A DNA stretch of 64,000 nucleotides from Anaerolineae bacterium (GTDB taxonomy: Bacteria; Chloroflexota; Anaerolineae; Caldilineales; Caldilineaceae). Of this stretch, positions 8,083-19,700 are shown piece by piece (within the stretch, counting starts at the first letter, position 1; each line of letters begins with the position of its first letter). Where the stretch lies: positions 43,988 to 107,987 of the forward strand of contig JAUIHI010000023.1 in assembly GCA_030432295.1 (NCBI GenBank), in the 5' to 3' direction. The notes under the pieces were generated by a model, which was not told the origin of the DNA, made no database searches, and saw only the letters and a program-made list of their open reading frames with translations. A program made the translations under genes and the position numbers.

Positions 8083-10122
8083 CTACACTGGAATCTGATA
8101 CGACCGCCACCCGTACCCATTCAGCGCTACGGCCAACTGCCCATCCTCAACCAGGCCGACCGCCTCTCCCGTGCGCATGTCCGTCACCGGCCCCACGGCG
8201 GGAATCGCCGCCCGTTCCTCCACCGCATCCGGCCCGAAATTGAGCGCGGTTACCTGCACGCCACCGTCGTCAGGTAACTCGTGGACCATCACCAGCAGGG
8301 CCGGGTTGTTGCACTCCGGCACGGCCACCTGGCGCGCCCGGAAGAGTTGACTCTCCTGGCGCAGGGCCAGCATTTCCTGTAACTGGCTGGCAAAGGAATC
8401 AGGGCGAGCCAACTGATCGGGCAATGAACCGTAAAGCGCTGTGGCTTTGGGTAAGCCGCCGTTGGAGTGAGTGACAGTTGGATTCACATCCATCAGATCG
8501 TAGCCGCCCCGGTTGATCCAGCGGGCATCGCCATCGGCCAGATGGGCCACCGCAGCCCACGGCAGGGGCAGCGCGCCCACCAAATCCCAGCCGGAGAGGG
8601 CAAAGACGCCGGGTTGCAGGGCGTTGTAGGCGGCCAGGAGCAGGTGCAGTCGCTGGATTTGGGCGATCTGTTCGGCACTCAGGCTGGTCAGATCGCTGAT
8701 GCCCAGGGCTGCCGCGCAGATGCTGGCCGTGGTGCAGGCCACGCCATTCTCCACAAAACGCCGGTTGTAGGGAGCGGCGGGACCGGTCAATCGGCTGTAC
8801 ATCTGCGCCCGGATGTGGCCGCGCAGCTCTGCCCCGCTCCACTCTTTGCCAAAGCAGGTGTAGCGGTCGTCCTTATGCACAAACCAGAAATGGACCAGTT
8901 CCAGAGTCAGTTCGTCGTGGTTTTGCAGGGCGTGGATCAGCGAGCCGGGTTCGATGCGCTGTTCTTTCATCTCCGCCAGCATCAGACGCAGAAAGGCCGT
9001 GTCACCTGTGATCAGCGCGTGCTGGACAGCCGGGCGAGTGATGAAGTCGTAGGAGAGGTCCGGGCCGGTCTCCGCCATCGCGGCGATGTCGTCCACGGCC
9101 AGGTTGAGTTCCTGGAAGGTGAAGCCCCCCGCCTTGCGCACCACCCCGGCGATCAGCGCGTTGCCCGTCACCGACAGGGGGTGGCCTTCGGACCAGACTG
9201 TGCCGTCGGCCCGGCGCTCGATGCCCAAAAAACCGTTGGCGTCCAGGCGCAGCATCCCCGCGCCCAGCACGCCCAGAGCGTGGAGCGCGTCGCCCAGAAT
9301 CAGCCGTTGGGCGGCAAAAGTCGGGTCCAGCCAGTTCAGGCTGGGCTGGCCTGCTTTGAAGTAGTGGAGATAGACCCAACGCCGTTCCACCCTATCCGCG
9401 CCGACAACTACAGCCGTCGCGCTCCAGTCGCTCTCCTTCACCCCCGGCTCATAGAAAATGGTGCGGGGCAGGTTGCCCGCCAGATAGCCCTTCCCGGCCA
9501 GTGCTTCTACGGTTGCCGGTGACAGGTTCACGCAGTCCGCCCCTTCCGGCACAGGCGGCAGCAGCGGCCAGTCGTCCCGCGCAATCTCCACCAGATGGTA
9601 GAGGCCGGGATAGTCGCCCACGGCCCGTTCGGCCAGACGGAAGTCCGCGCCTTTGCCTGTGTGGCTGGGAATGATGTCGTCGATGAGGACCGCGCCCTGG
9701 GCTGCCGCGCTTTCCCTCATTTGGATATACTCGGCTGTGCTGCCAAAGGTGGGGTCGATCTCCACGCCGATGCGGTCGAAATAGCCGTCAATCGTTGGGG
9801 TGAATTCCCGCCCCGTCACCCCGCCGGAGACTTTCATCGGCCCGGTGTGCATGCCCTGAATGCCGATGCGAGCGAAGCTCTGCCACAGGGCCGGGTCGCC
9901 CAGCGTCGCCAGGGGCGAGTCCCCTTCCCGACAGACAATCGCGGGTGGGTAGGCCGTGAACCAGACCGACGCGAGACCGGCCGCGTCCTGGGGACGGGGC
10001 TGGGCGTAGGGCCGTCGCCACATTTCGCCTGTGCCGGAATAGCGGGCGAGGATCGGCTTCACTGCTTCCAGCATCGCGTGGGACAGCAGCCAGTCAGTGT
10101 AGGATTCGTTTGGGTTGGGCAT
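8083..10122 (-). CDS. GH13 alpha-glucosidase-superfamily enzyme, trehalose-synthase-like
   Basis: A 679-residue (beta/alpha)8 glycoside hydrolase family 13 enzyme. Conserved regions are seen in order: region I as [13 protein letters not shown] (about 147-157), region II as [10 protein letters not shown] with nucleophile D294, region III as FQELN with acid/base E338, and region IV as LQNHDELT (400-406). A C-terminal beta domain follows ([20 protein letters not shown]). NHDE rather than NHD and the DANG nucleophile loop fit glucosyl-transfer enzymes such as maltose alpha-D-glucosyltransferase (trehalose synthase). Start 10122 has GGAG 7 nt upstream; the in-frame ATG at 10128 directly abuts the GGAG. 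Predicted cytosolic role in trehalose or maltose metabolism. Confidence 0.78.
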   Translation of the reverse strand: MPNPNESYTDWLLSHAMLEAVKPILARYSGTGEMWRRPYAQPRPQDAAGLASVWFTAYPPAIVCREGDSPLATLGDPALWQSFARIGIQGMHTGPMKVSGGVTGREFTPTIDGYFDRIGVEIDPTFGSTAEYIQMRESAAAQGAVLIDDIIPSHTGKGADFRLAERAVGDYPGLYHLVEIARDDWPLLPPVPEGADCVNLSPATVEALAGKGYLAGNLPRTIFYEPGVKESDWSATAVVVGADRVERRWVYLHYFKAGQPSLNWLDPTFAAQRLILGDALHALGVLGAGMLRLDANGFLGIERRADGTVWSEGHPLSVTGNALIAGVVRKAGGFTFQELNLAVDDIAAMAETGPDLSYDFITRPAVQHALITGDTAFLRLMLAEMKEQRIEPGSLIHALQNHDELTLELVHFWFVHKDDRYTCFGKEWSGAELRGHIRAQMYSRLTGPAAPYNRRFVENGVACTTASICAAALGISDLTSLSAEQIAQIQRLHLLLAAYNALQPGVFALSGWDLVGALPLPWAAVAHLADGDARWINRGGYDLMDVNPTVTHSNGGLPKATALYGSLPDQLARPDSFASQLQEMLALRQESQLFRARQVAVPECNNPALLVMVHELPDDGGVQVTALNFGPDAVEERAAIPAVGPVTDMRTGEAVGLVEDGQLAVALNGYGWRSYQIPV

Positions 10123-10171
10123 TGGCATTCTCCGTTTGGGTTGGCCGGATATGCCGGGGGATGCACACTTC

Positions 10172-10200
10172 AGTGTAGTGGATGGGGAAGGTTTGGGCAA
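10172..10200 (-). promoter_or_regulatory. sigma-70 promoter for the GH13 gene
   Basis: TTGCCC (10200-10195), 17-nt spacer, TACACT (10177-10172) on the minus strand, about 50 nt upstream of the GH13 start at 10122. Confidence 0.5.
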
Positions 10201-10202
10201 AG

Positions 10203-10250
10203 CAGGTGGTGCGTAGTGCGTGTAAGAGTACACGCACTACGCACCACCTG
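10203..10250. repeat. family B palindrome, copy 2 (22-bp perfect arms)
   Basis: Perfect 22-nt arms at 10203-10224 and 10229-10250 around AGAG. The arms contain GGTGGTGCGTAGTGCGTGTA, nearly the same words as copy 1 at 2559-2608. It stands between two minus-strand genes, immediately upstream of the GH13 promoter and downstream of the secreted-protein operon. Confidence 0.9.
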
Positions 10251-10262
10251 GGCGCACACCTG

Positions 10263-13200
10263 CTAACGAGTAATGCTGGGCAGGAAGATCGAGGACATCC
10301 CCGGCGCGGGTGCGTTGGGATCCACCGTCACAAGCCCGTCGTTGAGTGGGTTCTCCCCGTCCCGGTAGTCGTGCTCCCCCTCGTCGTTGAAGCGTACCCG
10401 GAAGCTCTCTCCCGGCCAGAGGACGCCGCTGTCCCACAGTTCTGCATAGGTGCTGTGCTCGGCCAAGCCCCCATTCACCCATTCCACTACCGTCCCCGGC
10501 GGCACAGTTAGCACCCCCGGATCGAAGCCGCCCGGCCCGATGGTGACGGTCACATCCGGTTCCTGGCTGACCAATGGCGTCAGCGCGATGGCGGGTCCAA
10601 CACCGGCGTCGTTGATCTCGACTGCCGCTGTGCGATAGGGTTGGTAGCCCGGCGCGCTGACCAGCAGCCGGTAGACGCCGGTTGGCGGCGCATAGTAGAA
10701 GCTGCCGTCTGCCGGCGTCGTCTGTGGGTTGGCCTGGCCAAAGCCAGCGTCCAACAGGAGTTCACTAAAGGTGGCTCCGCTGGCCGAGGGGACCGTTGTC
10801 TCCACCAGCAGGGCAACCGTCGCGCCGGGGATGGGCTGGCCGGTAACCGCGTCACTGACGACGCCGGGCGCCTCTGCCTGCGCGGCCAGGTCAAAGATCG
10901 TCGTATCGGTTTCGGTGGTTGCGGTCAGGCTCAGGCTGACTGCTGTCGCAGACCGGTTCTGACTGCCCAGAGTCAGGACACCGGTGAAACGACCATCTTC
11001 GTCCGGGTCGCTTAGGGTGATGTTCTTCTCGGTCTCGCCGATATATCCCAGGGACACACCGGCCTGGCCTACACAGGCATTCACACCGACGGTGAAGGGG
11101 CCGCCGCCCAGCAGATGTACGATGTCCGTGTCGTCCCAGACCGGGCTGCCGACGCCAAAGCTGCGGCCCGCAGCGTCGGTGACGGCAAAGCTGGCCGGGT
11201 CGATGGGCAGGTACGAATCCACCCGCACCAACACCGACCGCATCACACCCGGATCGCTATCGTCCAAATCAGTCCAGCCCCGGATCACGTGCAGGCCGTC
11301 GCTCAGCCCTTGCAGGCTGTACCCCCAGCGGCCAAAGTTGCCATAAGTCAGGGTATCCTGGATGGCTGTACCGTCCACTTCCAAACGAACCTGCGCGCCG
11401 GGCGGGGCAATGCCCACCAGTTCCACCCCGCTGCGGCAGGTGAGTCCTGACGTCAGGAGCACCGGGCTGTTGGCTGTGCGAAAGCCAAAGTGCAGGCTAG
11501 ATGTCTCGGTCACCTCGGTGCTGACGCTGTTGTTGCTCTCGTCCACATCCTCCGCGCTGGTGACGGTGACGGTGGAGCGATAGGCCGCGGGCGCGTCGCT
11601 GCTACGGCTGGCAGCCTGGGGTCGCCAGCCCACCAGAATCGTCCCCTGTGCGCCGGAAGGTACCTCCTGAACATAGACGCTCAGCTTGCCGTCGCTATGC
11701 TGGATGGCACTGGCGGGCAGCCCTGGCGCGTGAACTTCCACCAGCTCTGCCGTGCCGAAACCGGTCACGTCTTGGACGATTGTCACATCTCTGGCCGTAT
11801 CGTTGCCCTGATTCTCATAGGTGATTTGGAACTGGGCGTAGCGATCTGTCCCTGGGATGGCGCTGCCCTCAAAGAGCGGTCGTTCCAGCCACGCGCCGCT
11901 TTGGGAAAGCGTCACATCCGCGCTGCCGGGGGGCCGCCACAGATAGTCTTCGGTCTCTCCCAGCCGGTAGCCGCGGTCCGGCCCCCGCCCGTCGCCGTAG
12001 ATGCGCCCGGCCAGTTTGGGCGATTTTTCCTCGCTGAGTGTGACCCGCAGCCAGGCGGCTTTGTTCGTTTGGTCCGACGCCCACAGGGACTTGACGCTGC
12101 TCACCACATTCAGCAGGTTGCCCCCGGGCGTCAAGGAAGCCACACTGACCGGGTGGTCGATGACGATATGCTCCCGGCCCAGATCGCCGGGCTGGGGCGA
12201 ACAGGCGGCGGTGTCGTTCCAGTCCCCGTCCCGGTTGCCGTCGATCCAGACATTCAGATAGAGGGTCTGGATGTTTCTATTGAGGAGCGCCTGCTTGGCC
12301 AGATTGTTTTGCAGCCAGACCTGGGCCTGCAAGCGGGCGGGCTGGCAGTGGTTCAGGTCGAGGGTGGCCAGCCTCACCCCGTCGTCGAAGCGGTCCCGGT
12401 CGGCGGTGTCCAGACCGGGCAGCAGATTGTTGGTGGGGTCCGCGTCCGGGCCACTGTCAGCCTCGGCCTCCATACTGACCAGATTGCCCAAATGGACAGG
12501 CCGGGGGTTGCGGTGCAGGGGGCCGGGCGCATCGCCGGGCAGCCCGGCAAAGACCGTTGGGAAATGGGCGGTGACGCCTGTGTAGGCGGTCATCGGTTGG
12601 CCGGCGTGGTTCATGCTATCCGGTGCGTCGCCCAGATCGTTGGGGTGGATGGGAATAGTCACCGTCACCTGTCCCGTCGGGTCGGGGATCTGCTCGGGAT
12701 CCGGGCAGGGGATGCGGGGCTGGTTCGCGGCGCTGTCGCCACACTCCGCGGGGGACAGGGACGTGCGGCTTTCGGCCTGTCCACTGCTGGCACAGGCCCG
12801 GCCGTTGCCCGTCACCAGACAATAGATCACGCCGACGGTCAAAGAGACATCGCCGTCCAGCAGGCGGGCCGGGTCAATGGTCCCGCCCGGTTTGATGGCC
12901 TGCTCCACGCTGCGGCTCTCGCCGGGGGCGAGGTGGAGCAGTGTGATGCGCTGGCTGGCCGCGTCCTCCTGGCTGGCGTCTACGGCCAGCAGCCGGGGGC
13001 GGCTCACGCCCAGCAGCACAGGAACCGGCGCGTCGTTGCGGAAGGTGGTGCGCAGGGTGAGGCCCTGGCCGGGGATCAGGCCCGGATCGTAGGGCATCCA
13101 GTCGGCGACACCGCTGCGCACTACCCGCTGGGTCACGTGGATGTCGTCCAGCGTGGCCAGGGGACAGTGGACCCGCAGTCTGCCGTTGGCCTGTTCGCTG

Positions 13201-13694
13201 CCGCCGTCCGGGCGTTGGGCCGCGGCGTTGAGGGTCAGCGTGCGGAAGCCGTCCCAGCAGCGCGCCACCCGCAGGGGCAGTTGCAGGATCAGCGTCCCGT
13301 CGTTGCGCAGCCGCCCCTGCCAGCCAACGGTCGCGCCGCGCCGTTTCACCTCAAGCGGATCCACCGACTGGGCCGGGTTCTCGCCGAGGATGGGTCGCCC
13401 GGCCAGTTCCACGCCGTCGGGCAGATTGACGAGCAGGCCGGTGGTCGCGGGTCCGCTGCCGCCGCTGTAGGCCAAGCGCACGGTCGCCGTCACCACATCA
13501 CCGGGCCGCACGGACTCGCCTTCGGCCACGCCGGGATCGACCGTCAGGTCCAGGGTGGGCGCGGCGTAGGCCAGGCCGGTTATGAGCAAGAGGGGCAACA
13601 GCGCCAGCATAACGGCAAAACCTAGACTGCGAATGGCCAAACGTGGGGTACGAGTTGTGAAGTGCAAAGTGTGTTCTGGATTAAGCGAATGCAT
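10263..13694 (-). CDS. secreted GEVED/DUF11-domain protein with cupredoxin-like C-terminus
   Basis: A 1143-residue exported protein. An N-terminal hydrophobic signal (about residues 25-45, ending GLAYAAP) is followed by beta-sandwich repeats, a GEVED module (YLNVWIDGNRDGDWND then YRLGETEDYLW), a DUF11-type repeat (ENQGNDTARDVTIVQDV), a carboxypeptidase-regulatory-like segment (GVVSDAVTGQPIPGATVALL) and a terminal cupredoxin-like domain. That last domain has lost the copper ligands expected around EHDYRDGENPLNDG. The chain ends SSIFLPSITR, like the cohesin protein of the same operon (SIFLPAVTNE). Start 13694 has an excellent AAGGAGG site. It is the third gene of the operon, 71 nt after the dockerin gene; probably a surface or matrix protein. 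Confidence 0.82.
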   Translation of the reverse strand: MHSLNPEHTLHFTTRTPRLAIRSLGFAVMLALLPLLLITGLAYAAPTLDLTVDPGVAEGESVRPGDVVTATVRLAYSGGSGPATTGLLVNLPDGVELAGRPILGENPAQSVDPLEVKRRGATVGWQGRLRNDGTLILQLPLRVARCWDGFRTLTLNAAAQRPDGGSEQANGRLRVHCPLATLDDIHVTQRVVRSGVADWMPYDPGLIPGQGLTLRTTFRNDAPVPVLLGVSRPRLLAVDASQEDAASQRITLLHLAPGESRSVEQAIKPGGTIDPARLLDGDVSLTVGVIYCLVTGNGRACASSGQAESRTSLSPAECGDSAANQPRIPCPDPEQIPDPTGQVTVTIPIHPNDLGDAPDSMNHAGQPMTAYTGVTAHFPTVFAGLPGDAPGPLHRNPRPVHLGNLVSMEAEADSGPDADPTNNLLPGLDTADRDRFDDGVRLATLDLNHCQPARLQAQVWLQNNLAKQALLNRNIQTLYLNVWIDGNRDGDWNDTAACSPQPGDLGREHIVIDHPVSVASLTPGGNLLNVVSSVKSLWASDQTNKAAWLRVTLSEEKSPKLAGRIYGDGRGPDRGYRLGETEDYLWRPPGSADVTLSQSGAWLERPLFEGSAIPGTDRYAQFQITYENQGNDTARDVTIVQDVTGFGTAELVEVHAPGLPASAIQHSDGKLSVYVQEVPSGAQGTILVGWRPQAASRSSDAPAAYRSTVTVTSAEDVDESNNSVSTEVTETSSLHFGFRTANSPVLLTSGLTCRSGVELVGIAPPGAQVRLEVDGTAIQDTLTYGNFGRWGYSLQGLSDGLHVIRGWTDLDDSDPGVMRSVLVRVDSYLPIDPASFAVTDAAGRSFGVGSPVWDDTDIVHLLGGGPFTVGVNACVGQAGVSLGYIGETEKNITLSDPDEDGRFTGVLTLGSQNRSATAVSLSLTATTETDTTIFDLAAQAEAPGVVSDAVTGQPIPGATVALLVETTVPSASGATFSELLLDAGFGQANPQTTPADGSFYYAPPTGVYRLLVSAPGYQPYRTAAVEINDAGVGPAIALTPLVSQEPDVTVTIGPGGFDPGVLTVPPGTVVEWVNGGLAEHSTYAELWDSGVLWPGESFRVRFNDEGEHDYRDGENPLNDGLVTVDPNAPAPGMSSIFLPSITR

Positions 13695-13765
13695 CGGGCC
13701 TCCTTCTGCCAGGTTCCCGCGGTGGTTGATTGCCGATTCCCAATATCTGGTCTCTTCTCTTTGCA

Positions 13766-16700
13766 TCAGAATGGACACTCCCCGCTCCAGTCAAAGTCGG
13801 CTTCGGTGTTGGAGCCTTTGAGGGGAATGATGAAATCCAGGGTCAGAATGCATTTGAGACACCACTTATCGTCTCGTACTTTCTGTTTGGTGGTCCAGGT
13901 ATCCACTTCGCAAGCACCGCAGCCCGCCCCGGCCCAGGCGTTGCCGGTCAGGTCCAGGGCATCGCTGCCGAAGTCGTTGTCCAGTTGCAGGGTGATGCTG
14001 GCCTTGACCGCGGCCACACAGAGGGCCTTGCCCGTGGCACTGACCCCCAGGCGCACGCCCCAGGCGTTGTTGGGCTGGCCCACTTCCGTAAAGACCCAGA
14101 AGGCCACCTCTCCCCCGCCGCTGATCTTCACGCCGGGGCAACTGCCCAGCAGATTGAAGATGGGGATGTTGTTGGCATACAACTGCATATACGCGCCCTG
14201 GATCAGCATTCCGGGGTCCGGGTCCATGGCGGCCATCACATCGCCGTACTCCGCGGCCAGCACCGGACTGTTGGGGTCCAGTCGGCCAAAGAGGAAGGAG
14301 CCGCCCACGTTGATGCGCCCGATACTCTCCAGATCGATCCAGAGGTCCAGAGTAGCGCCGGTGTAGAGCAGGACGATCTTCTGGTTATCGACAGTGAAAC
14401 CGGCCACCGCGCCGGCCTTGTCCACCTCCGCCACTTCGGTCACGATGTCGTAGAGGGTGACGCCCCCTTCGATGCCGTAGCCCAGATCGTCCAGATCGAA
14501 GAGCAGGCGCATATCCGCGTCCAGACGCACGTCCAGATCGGCCATTGTGGTCTGCACGTCCCTGGCGTTGGCGTAGATGGCCCCGTCCGGGTCCCATTCC
14601 AACGAGAAATCGCCGGTGAGGAGGGTTTTGGGATTGGCCCCGGTCGGTTCCGAGTCGTAGACGGTCACGAAGGCGTCGGTCTGGAGCAGGTCCAGTTCCC
14701 CGTCGATGACCCGCCCGTCGCCATCGGTGACCGGGCGGATGGTGGCGTCGCCCCGTACCCACTGCAATTGCAGGGGCGAATTATCCAGCTTTTCCTTGAA
14801 CAGTGGCAGGCCAATGTGAATGTCGGCGAAAGAGCCTTCGGTCAGCCAGTCGGAGACAATGCCGCCAAAGTTCTCGGCTCTGTCGTCCACATCCTGAATC
14901 AGCGTGCGGTAGTCGTCGAAGCCCTCCTGCTTGACCAGATACGCGGCCAGCCCGGCCTCCAGTTCACAGTCCCAACCCGAGGCAAAGAGGCTGAAGAATG
15001 GGCCGTTGTTGCCACCGCTGCCCGAACACCAGCCCAGGAAGCGCGCCTCCAGTTCGCTGCGGGAGGCCGCGGGGCTGTTGCCGGGCAGGGTGTTCCAGGC
15101 TTCATCCGCGGCCAGGAATACCCCTGTGGCCGAGGGGAAGCCGAAGAAGATACGCTCGGTGCTTGGCTCCACCACCAGGGAGTTGGGAATCTCGGCGATG
15201 GTCACTTCGGCCAGCGCGTTGTCCAGAATGCTGATGTCCCGGCCCTGGCTGGTGGCCAGACCCACCCAGCGGCTGGCGATGTTGGCCGCCTGGGACTGGG
15301 CGTAGAGCAGCTCGTATTGAAGTTGGATATCCAGGGCCGGGCTGAAAAGCTGCTCGGCCTGGGGACGCCGGTCGAAACCCACGTAGGGGTTCTGGGCCAG
15401 CAGATAGATTTTGTCGCTGTCCGGGTCCGTGGCTTCGCCGAAGAAGGGCAGATAAACGCCAGCGTTCAGCGCTACGAAGCCCCCGTCCAGCCCGGCGGTG
15501 GCCGTGCAGCCGCTCTCCTGGGGCAGACAGGGCGGGGTCGCCAGGGTGGCGCTCTCGTCCCAGCCCGGCTTCTCCCGGGTGGAGCCGCCGTTGCCGTAGT
15601 CGCTCAGGCGCAGGTCCTCCATCACCACATAGAAGCCGTCTACGGTGTAGACCGTGTTCTCCGGGAAGACCTCGCCGTCGTAGAAGGTTCCTGTGGGGTT
15701 GAAGGATAAAGCCATCTCCACCTGGGGATCGCTGGCGCTGCCGTCCTGCCGTTCCAGGTTGGTGATTTGAGTCTCCAGTTCGATCCAGAGTTTGTCCGCA
15801 TCGTCAAAGAAGACGGCCCAGGGCAGCACGTCCAGTTGCCAGTAGTCCAGGTCTTCAGATTTGGGTAGCAGCGCGCCGCTGCTGGCACAGCCTGCCTCGT
15901 CCATCAGAAGTTGGTCAAACTCGAAGAGGGCTTCGGCGGGATAGGGCAGATAGATTTTGCCGCCGCTGGCGCTCTCGTAGGGCCAATTGCTCTGCCAGCT
16001 TTGGGCAAAGCGACTGAAGCGGAACTGGTAGTTCGCCAACGTCACGGGCAGGTCCGCCGCGGGCTGCATATCCACCAACCCACTGACACCAGAGCGCCGG
16101 ATGTAGAGGTCCACATCGCTACTGCCCTCGAAGGCGAAGGCAGCGGTGGGCGGGCTGGCCGGGGTGGGGCAGGGCGTCCAGTCGAAGTTGTGCTCGTAGG
16201 CATTGAGACCCGGCTGTTCCCGCTCGTCGCCGGACAGACCGCTGGCCCCTGTGCCCAGGGACGCGGGCCAGCTCAGATTGGGCAGGTCCGCAGTCAGCAC
16301 CGGCGGCGCGTAGAAGGAGTAGTCACCGTCATAGGCCCGATAGCCGGTCCAGGTGACGTCGTCGGAAGAGGTGACTGGCCCGGTGAGGCCGCCGTTTTCG
16401 GTAATGTCCAGGGTCACGTAATTGCCGCTGAAGTTGTTCAGGGCAAAGTCGTCGGTGTCGTTGCGATAGCTGAAACTGAGACTGTCCCCGCTCAGCTTGC
16501 GGGTCAACTTGCCGTGATCGAGCACGCCGTTGATGAAACGGTAGCTGCGGGCGCTGCTGCCCACCTCCACGCCGAAGGGGAAGGCGGTGGTGTAGGTGAA
16601 GCCCAGAACATTGCCCCAGCAACCGTTCAGCCCATTGGCCCGGCTGTAGGTGGCGTCGCCCGTCCCCGCGCAGATACCGGTCTTGGCGTCGGTTCCCAGA

Positions 16701-19700
16701 ATTTTCAGGAAGCCGTCGTTGCGATAGTCCAGCATCCCCTGTTGGCCCGTCAGCTCGAAGAAACGCTCCCGGTAGATGGTGCAGGTTCCCTGGAACTGGA
16801 CGCCGGTCTCGTCGATGGTGAAATCATCCGTGGGCACGACGACCAACGGCCAATCCCGCACGCCAAAGGGGAAGGCGATGCTGGTCACGGGGGTCAGACA
16901 GTTCTGGCTGACGGTGAGCACGTGGGTGAAGCGCAGGGTCGTATCCTCGAAGAAGACATCCTGGGCCGCGGCCTCGATGGGATAGCCCGGCCCCACCCCG
17001 TCCAGCTTGAAGAGGGTGAAGTCCAGGCCGAAGTCGTAGATTCGCAGGGTGGCTTTGGCCCCGAATTTGTCGATGTTCATATTCTTCACTGTGTAGCGCA
17101 CCCGGTTGTTGCGCTCCACGGCCATTGTGCCCAGCAGCACGGAGCCGCTGCCCGCGGTCACTGTGCCGTCACCGTTGGCGCTGACACCGGAGAAGGTCAC
17201 TTTGACGGTTGTGTTCACACCGGACGTGGGCTGGAGGGTGACTTTGCCGTTACCGGTCAGATTGCCCGCGGTCTTGTTGCTGTAGCTGGTGACGGTAATG
17301 TCCCAGGTGCCGAAGTGCAGGGTGGCCGGTGGGTCGCCTGGGCCAGGGATATACGTTCCCCCTTCAGGTGGCGTGTGGGCCACGCTGGGCAGAGGCTTGG
17401 CGGTGATGATGGCCTGGGCCACATTGGATTTGCCGGTGATTTCGCCCCGGGCCGTGCTGGGGTCGATGGATGTGCCGTTGAATGTCCCCGCGGAGATGCG
17501 CAGCAACTGGTAGTAGGCTGTGTCGCCGGGGTGGACGTCGGGATCGATAAGATTGTCAGTAGTGCCGATGATTGGCGAGATGGGTGTAAAGCCGTCTGTC
17601 GCACTGCGACTGCGGAAGACGATGTAGCAACATTGCTGGTTGCCGTTGGTTCCGGTTGGGTCGTCAATGGTGATGGCGACGCCGTTGTCCTCAGGCGGGC
17701 CGTCGACCCATTGCACCTCAATGGTGAAGTCCTCCTGATAGCGGGCGGATGGATCGTCCAGATTCACATAGCGGGCGGGATAGGGCGCGGACGCGGCTTT
17801 CTGCCCGGCCACATCCACCGCTTCCACCGCGTACCAGTAGATGTTATTGGACTCCAGGACACTGGCGCTGTCGGTGTAGCTGAACTCCCGCTGGTTGCCG
17901 CTGCCACTGCTGACAGGCAGGGTGGCGATTTTGTTCATCGCGGCCAGGGCCGGTCGGCTCTCGCCTTTGGCCCGATAGATGGCGAACTCTTTCAGGTTTT
18001 GCTCGCCGCCGGTGGTCCAGCTAAGCTGGCCCTGATAGCTGCTGTCGATGGCCGCGCTGAGCAGGGCGGGCGGGATGATCTGTTGGGCCTGGCCCTGGCT
18101 CAACACCCGGTCCAGGGCAAAGGTGGAGACCGCGCCCAGATTGCCCGCCTCGTCCATTCCCCGCACCTCGTACCAGACCTCAGTCTCGCGCAGGGGGGTG
18201 TAGTCATCGCTCCAACTGCTCCACACAAAATTGCTGCCGGTCATCCCCGCCTGGTCCACCAGCAGGGGCACGCCGTCCGCAGCGAACTTGCGATAGACGT
18301 TGACCTTCACCACATCCCCGTCGTTGGGGAAGCAGATATTGCGGGGATTGCCCAAAATATCCACCGAACAGGCGATGGGCGCGCCGGGCGGGTAGATGTC
18401 GTCCACTTTGCTGACGTGGGGGGTGCTGGGCGCGCTGGTGTTGCCGCTGCGGTCCACTGCCACCACCCGATACCAATAGTCCGCGTGCTCGGCCACGCTG
18501 CTGTCTGCAACGAACATCTCGTCCCCGCACTCGTCCGGGGTGACAGCGGTCACCAGTTCCCACTCGTCCGGCCAGATAGCCAGGGCGCTTTTGGCCCGAT
18601 ATAGCTCGAAACGCTGCCAGTCGCCGTTGCCTTCCTCTGCCGGGTCAAAGCTGTAGACCACCTGCACGTCCGCAGGATTGTTCTTGCCGTGATAAATTGT
18701 CTCCACCCGTAGCAGATCCGGCGCGGCGTTGGGCCGATAGTCCGGGGGCTGCAAACAGGCCTGGGACGACAGGGCGCCGTCCTGCTGCAACAGGTCCAGC
18801 CCCGTGACGCTGTAGCAGTACATGCGGGAAGTGTCCAGGTCGAAGTCGGCCCACTCGTATTCAAATTCGTGGACCTCCAGCCCGTAGGCCAGGCGACCGC
18901 CGCTGACATCTTCATTGGAGGCCGCGTCCGCGGGCAGGGGCTGGGGAAAGATGGGGTATTCGTTGATCAGTTCAAAAGGGCCGCAGTTGGCCGGGCCGGG
19001 GTCGCAGGTGCGCCGGTAGACGTTGAAGCCGTTATGCCATTCCGGGTCCGTTTCCGGTCGGCCCAGGTCTGTATTCCAGGAGAGGTAGATGTTGGCGTGG
19101 GCCTCTTGCAAGGCCCGGCCCTTCACCGCTTCGTTGACTGTCCCGGCGATCTGCCCGGCCAGGTTGCTCTCCACCAGGGGCGCGGCGTCAAAGGCGCTCA
19201 GACCCGTGGGATCGGGCATCCGGGTGCGCTGGGTTGTGTCCACATCGATGGGGCCGAGGAGGACGGTCTTTGTGGGCGACACCACCTGGCGCACCCAATA
19301 GCGATAGACTCCGGATCCGCTGAAGTCCGTGTCCAGATGGCCCAGCCCAAAGACCTGGGCCACGCCCGGATCCCGGTTGGCCAACCACTCCACCAGCATG
19401 GGGTTGTCCCCGGCCTGGACGTGGGCGTGGACGTCGGCGATGGAGGCCAGGGGCAGGGGATCGCCGTTGGCGTCGGTCTCGTAGCCGTTGCGCAGGGTCT
19501 CCCAGTGGACGCCCAGCAGGGGCAGGGCCGTGGTGTCGTCGGTGATGGGGGAGATGGTGGCGACGATGCCCGCGCTGCCCACCCCGGCGGAAGGCGCGCC
19601 GGCCGGGGCCGGTTCCCGCAGCAACTCCACGGGCACGTCGTAGACACTGGCGACCATCTGCCAGCGCAGATAGACGTTGCCCGCGTCGTCCACGGCATAG

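Noticed and set aside
11490..13625. Long open frame (about 711 codons) on the plus strand inside the GEVED-protein gene
   Set aside because: High GC keeps opposite-strand frames open. The product is Gly/Gln/Val-rich without motifs or signal, no ribosome site precedes it, and the minus-strand gene has clear domains.
15911..18604. Long open frame (about 897 codons) on the plus strand opposite the dockerin giant
   Set aside because: Same reason: low-complexity GVxG/HxV composition, and the minus-strand reading carries FN3-like segments throughout.
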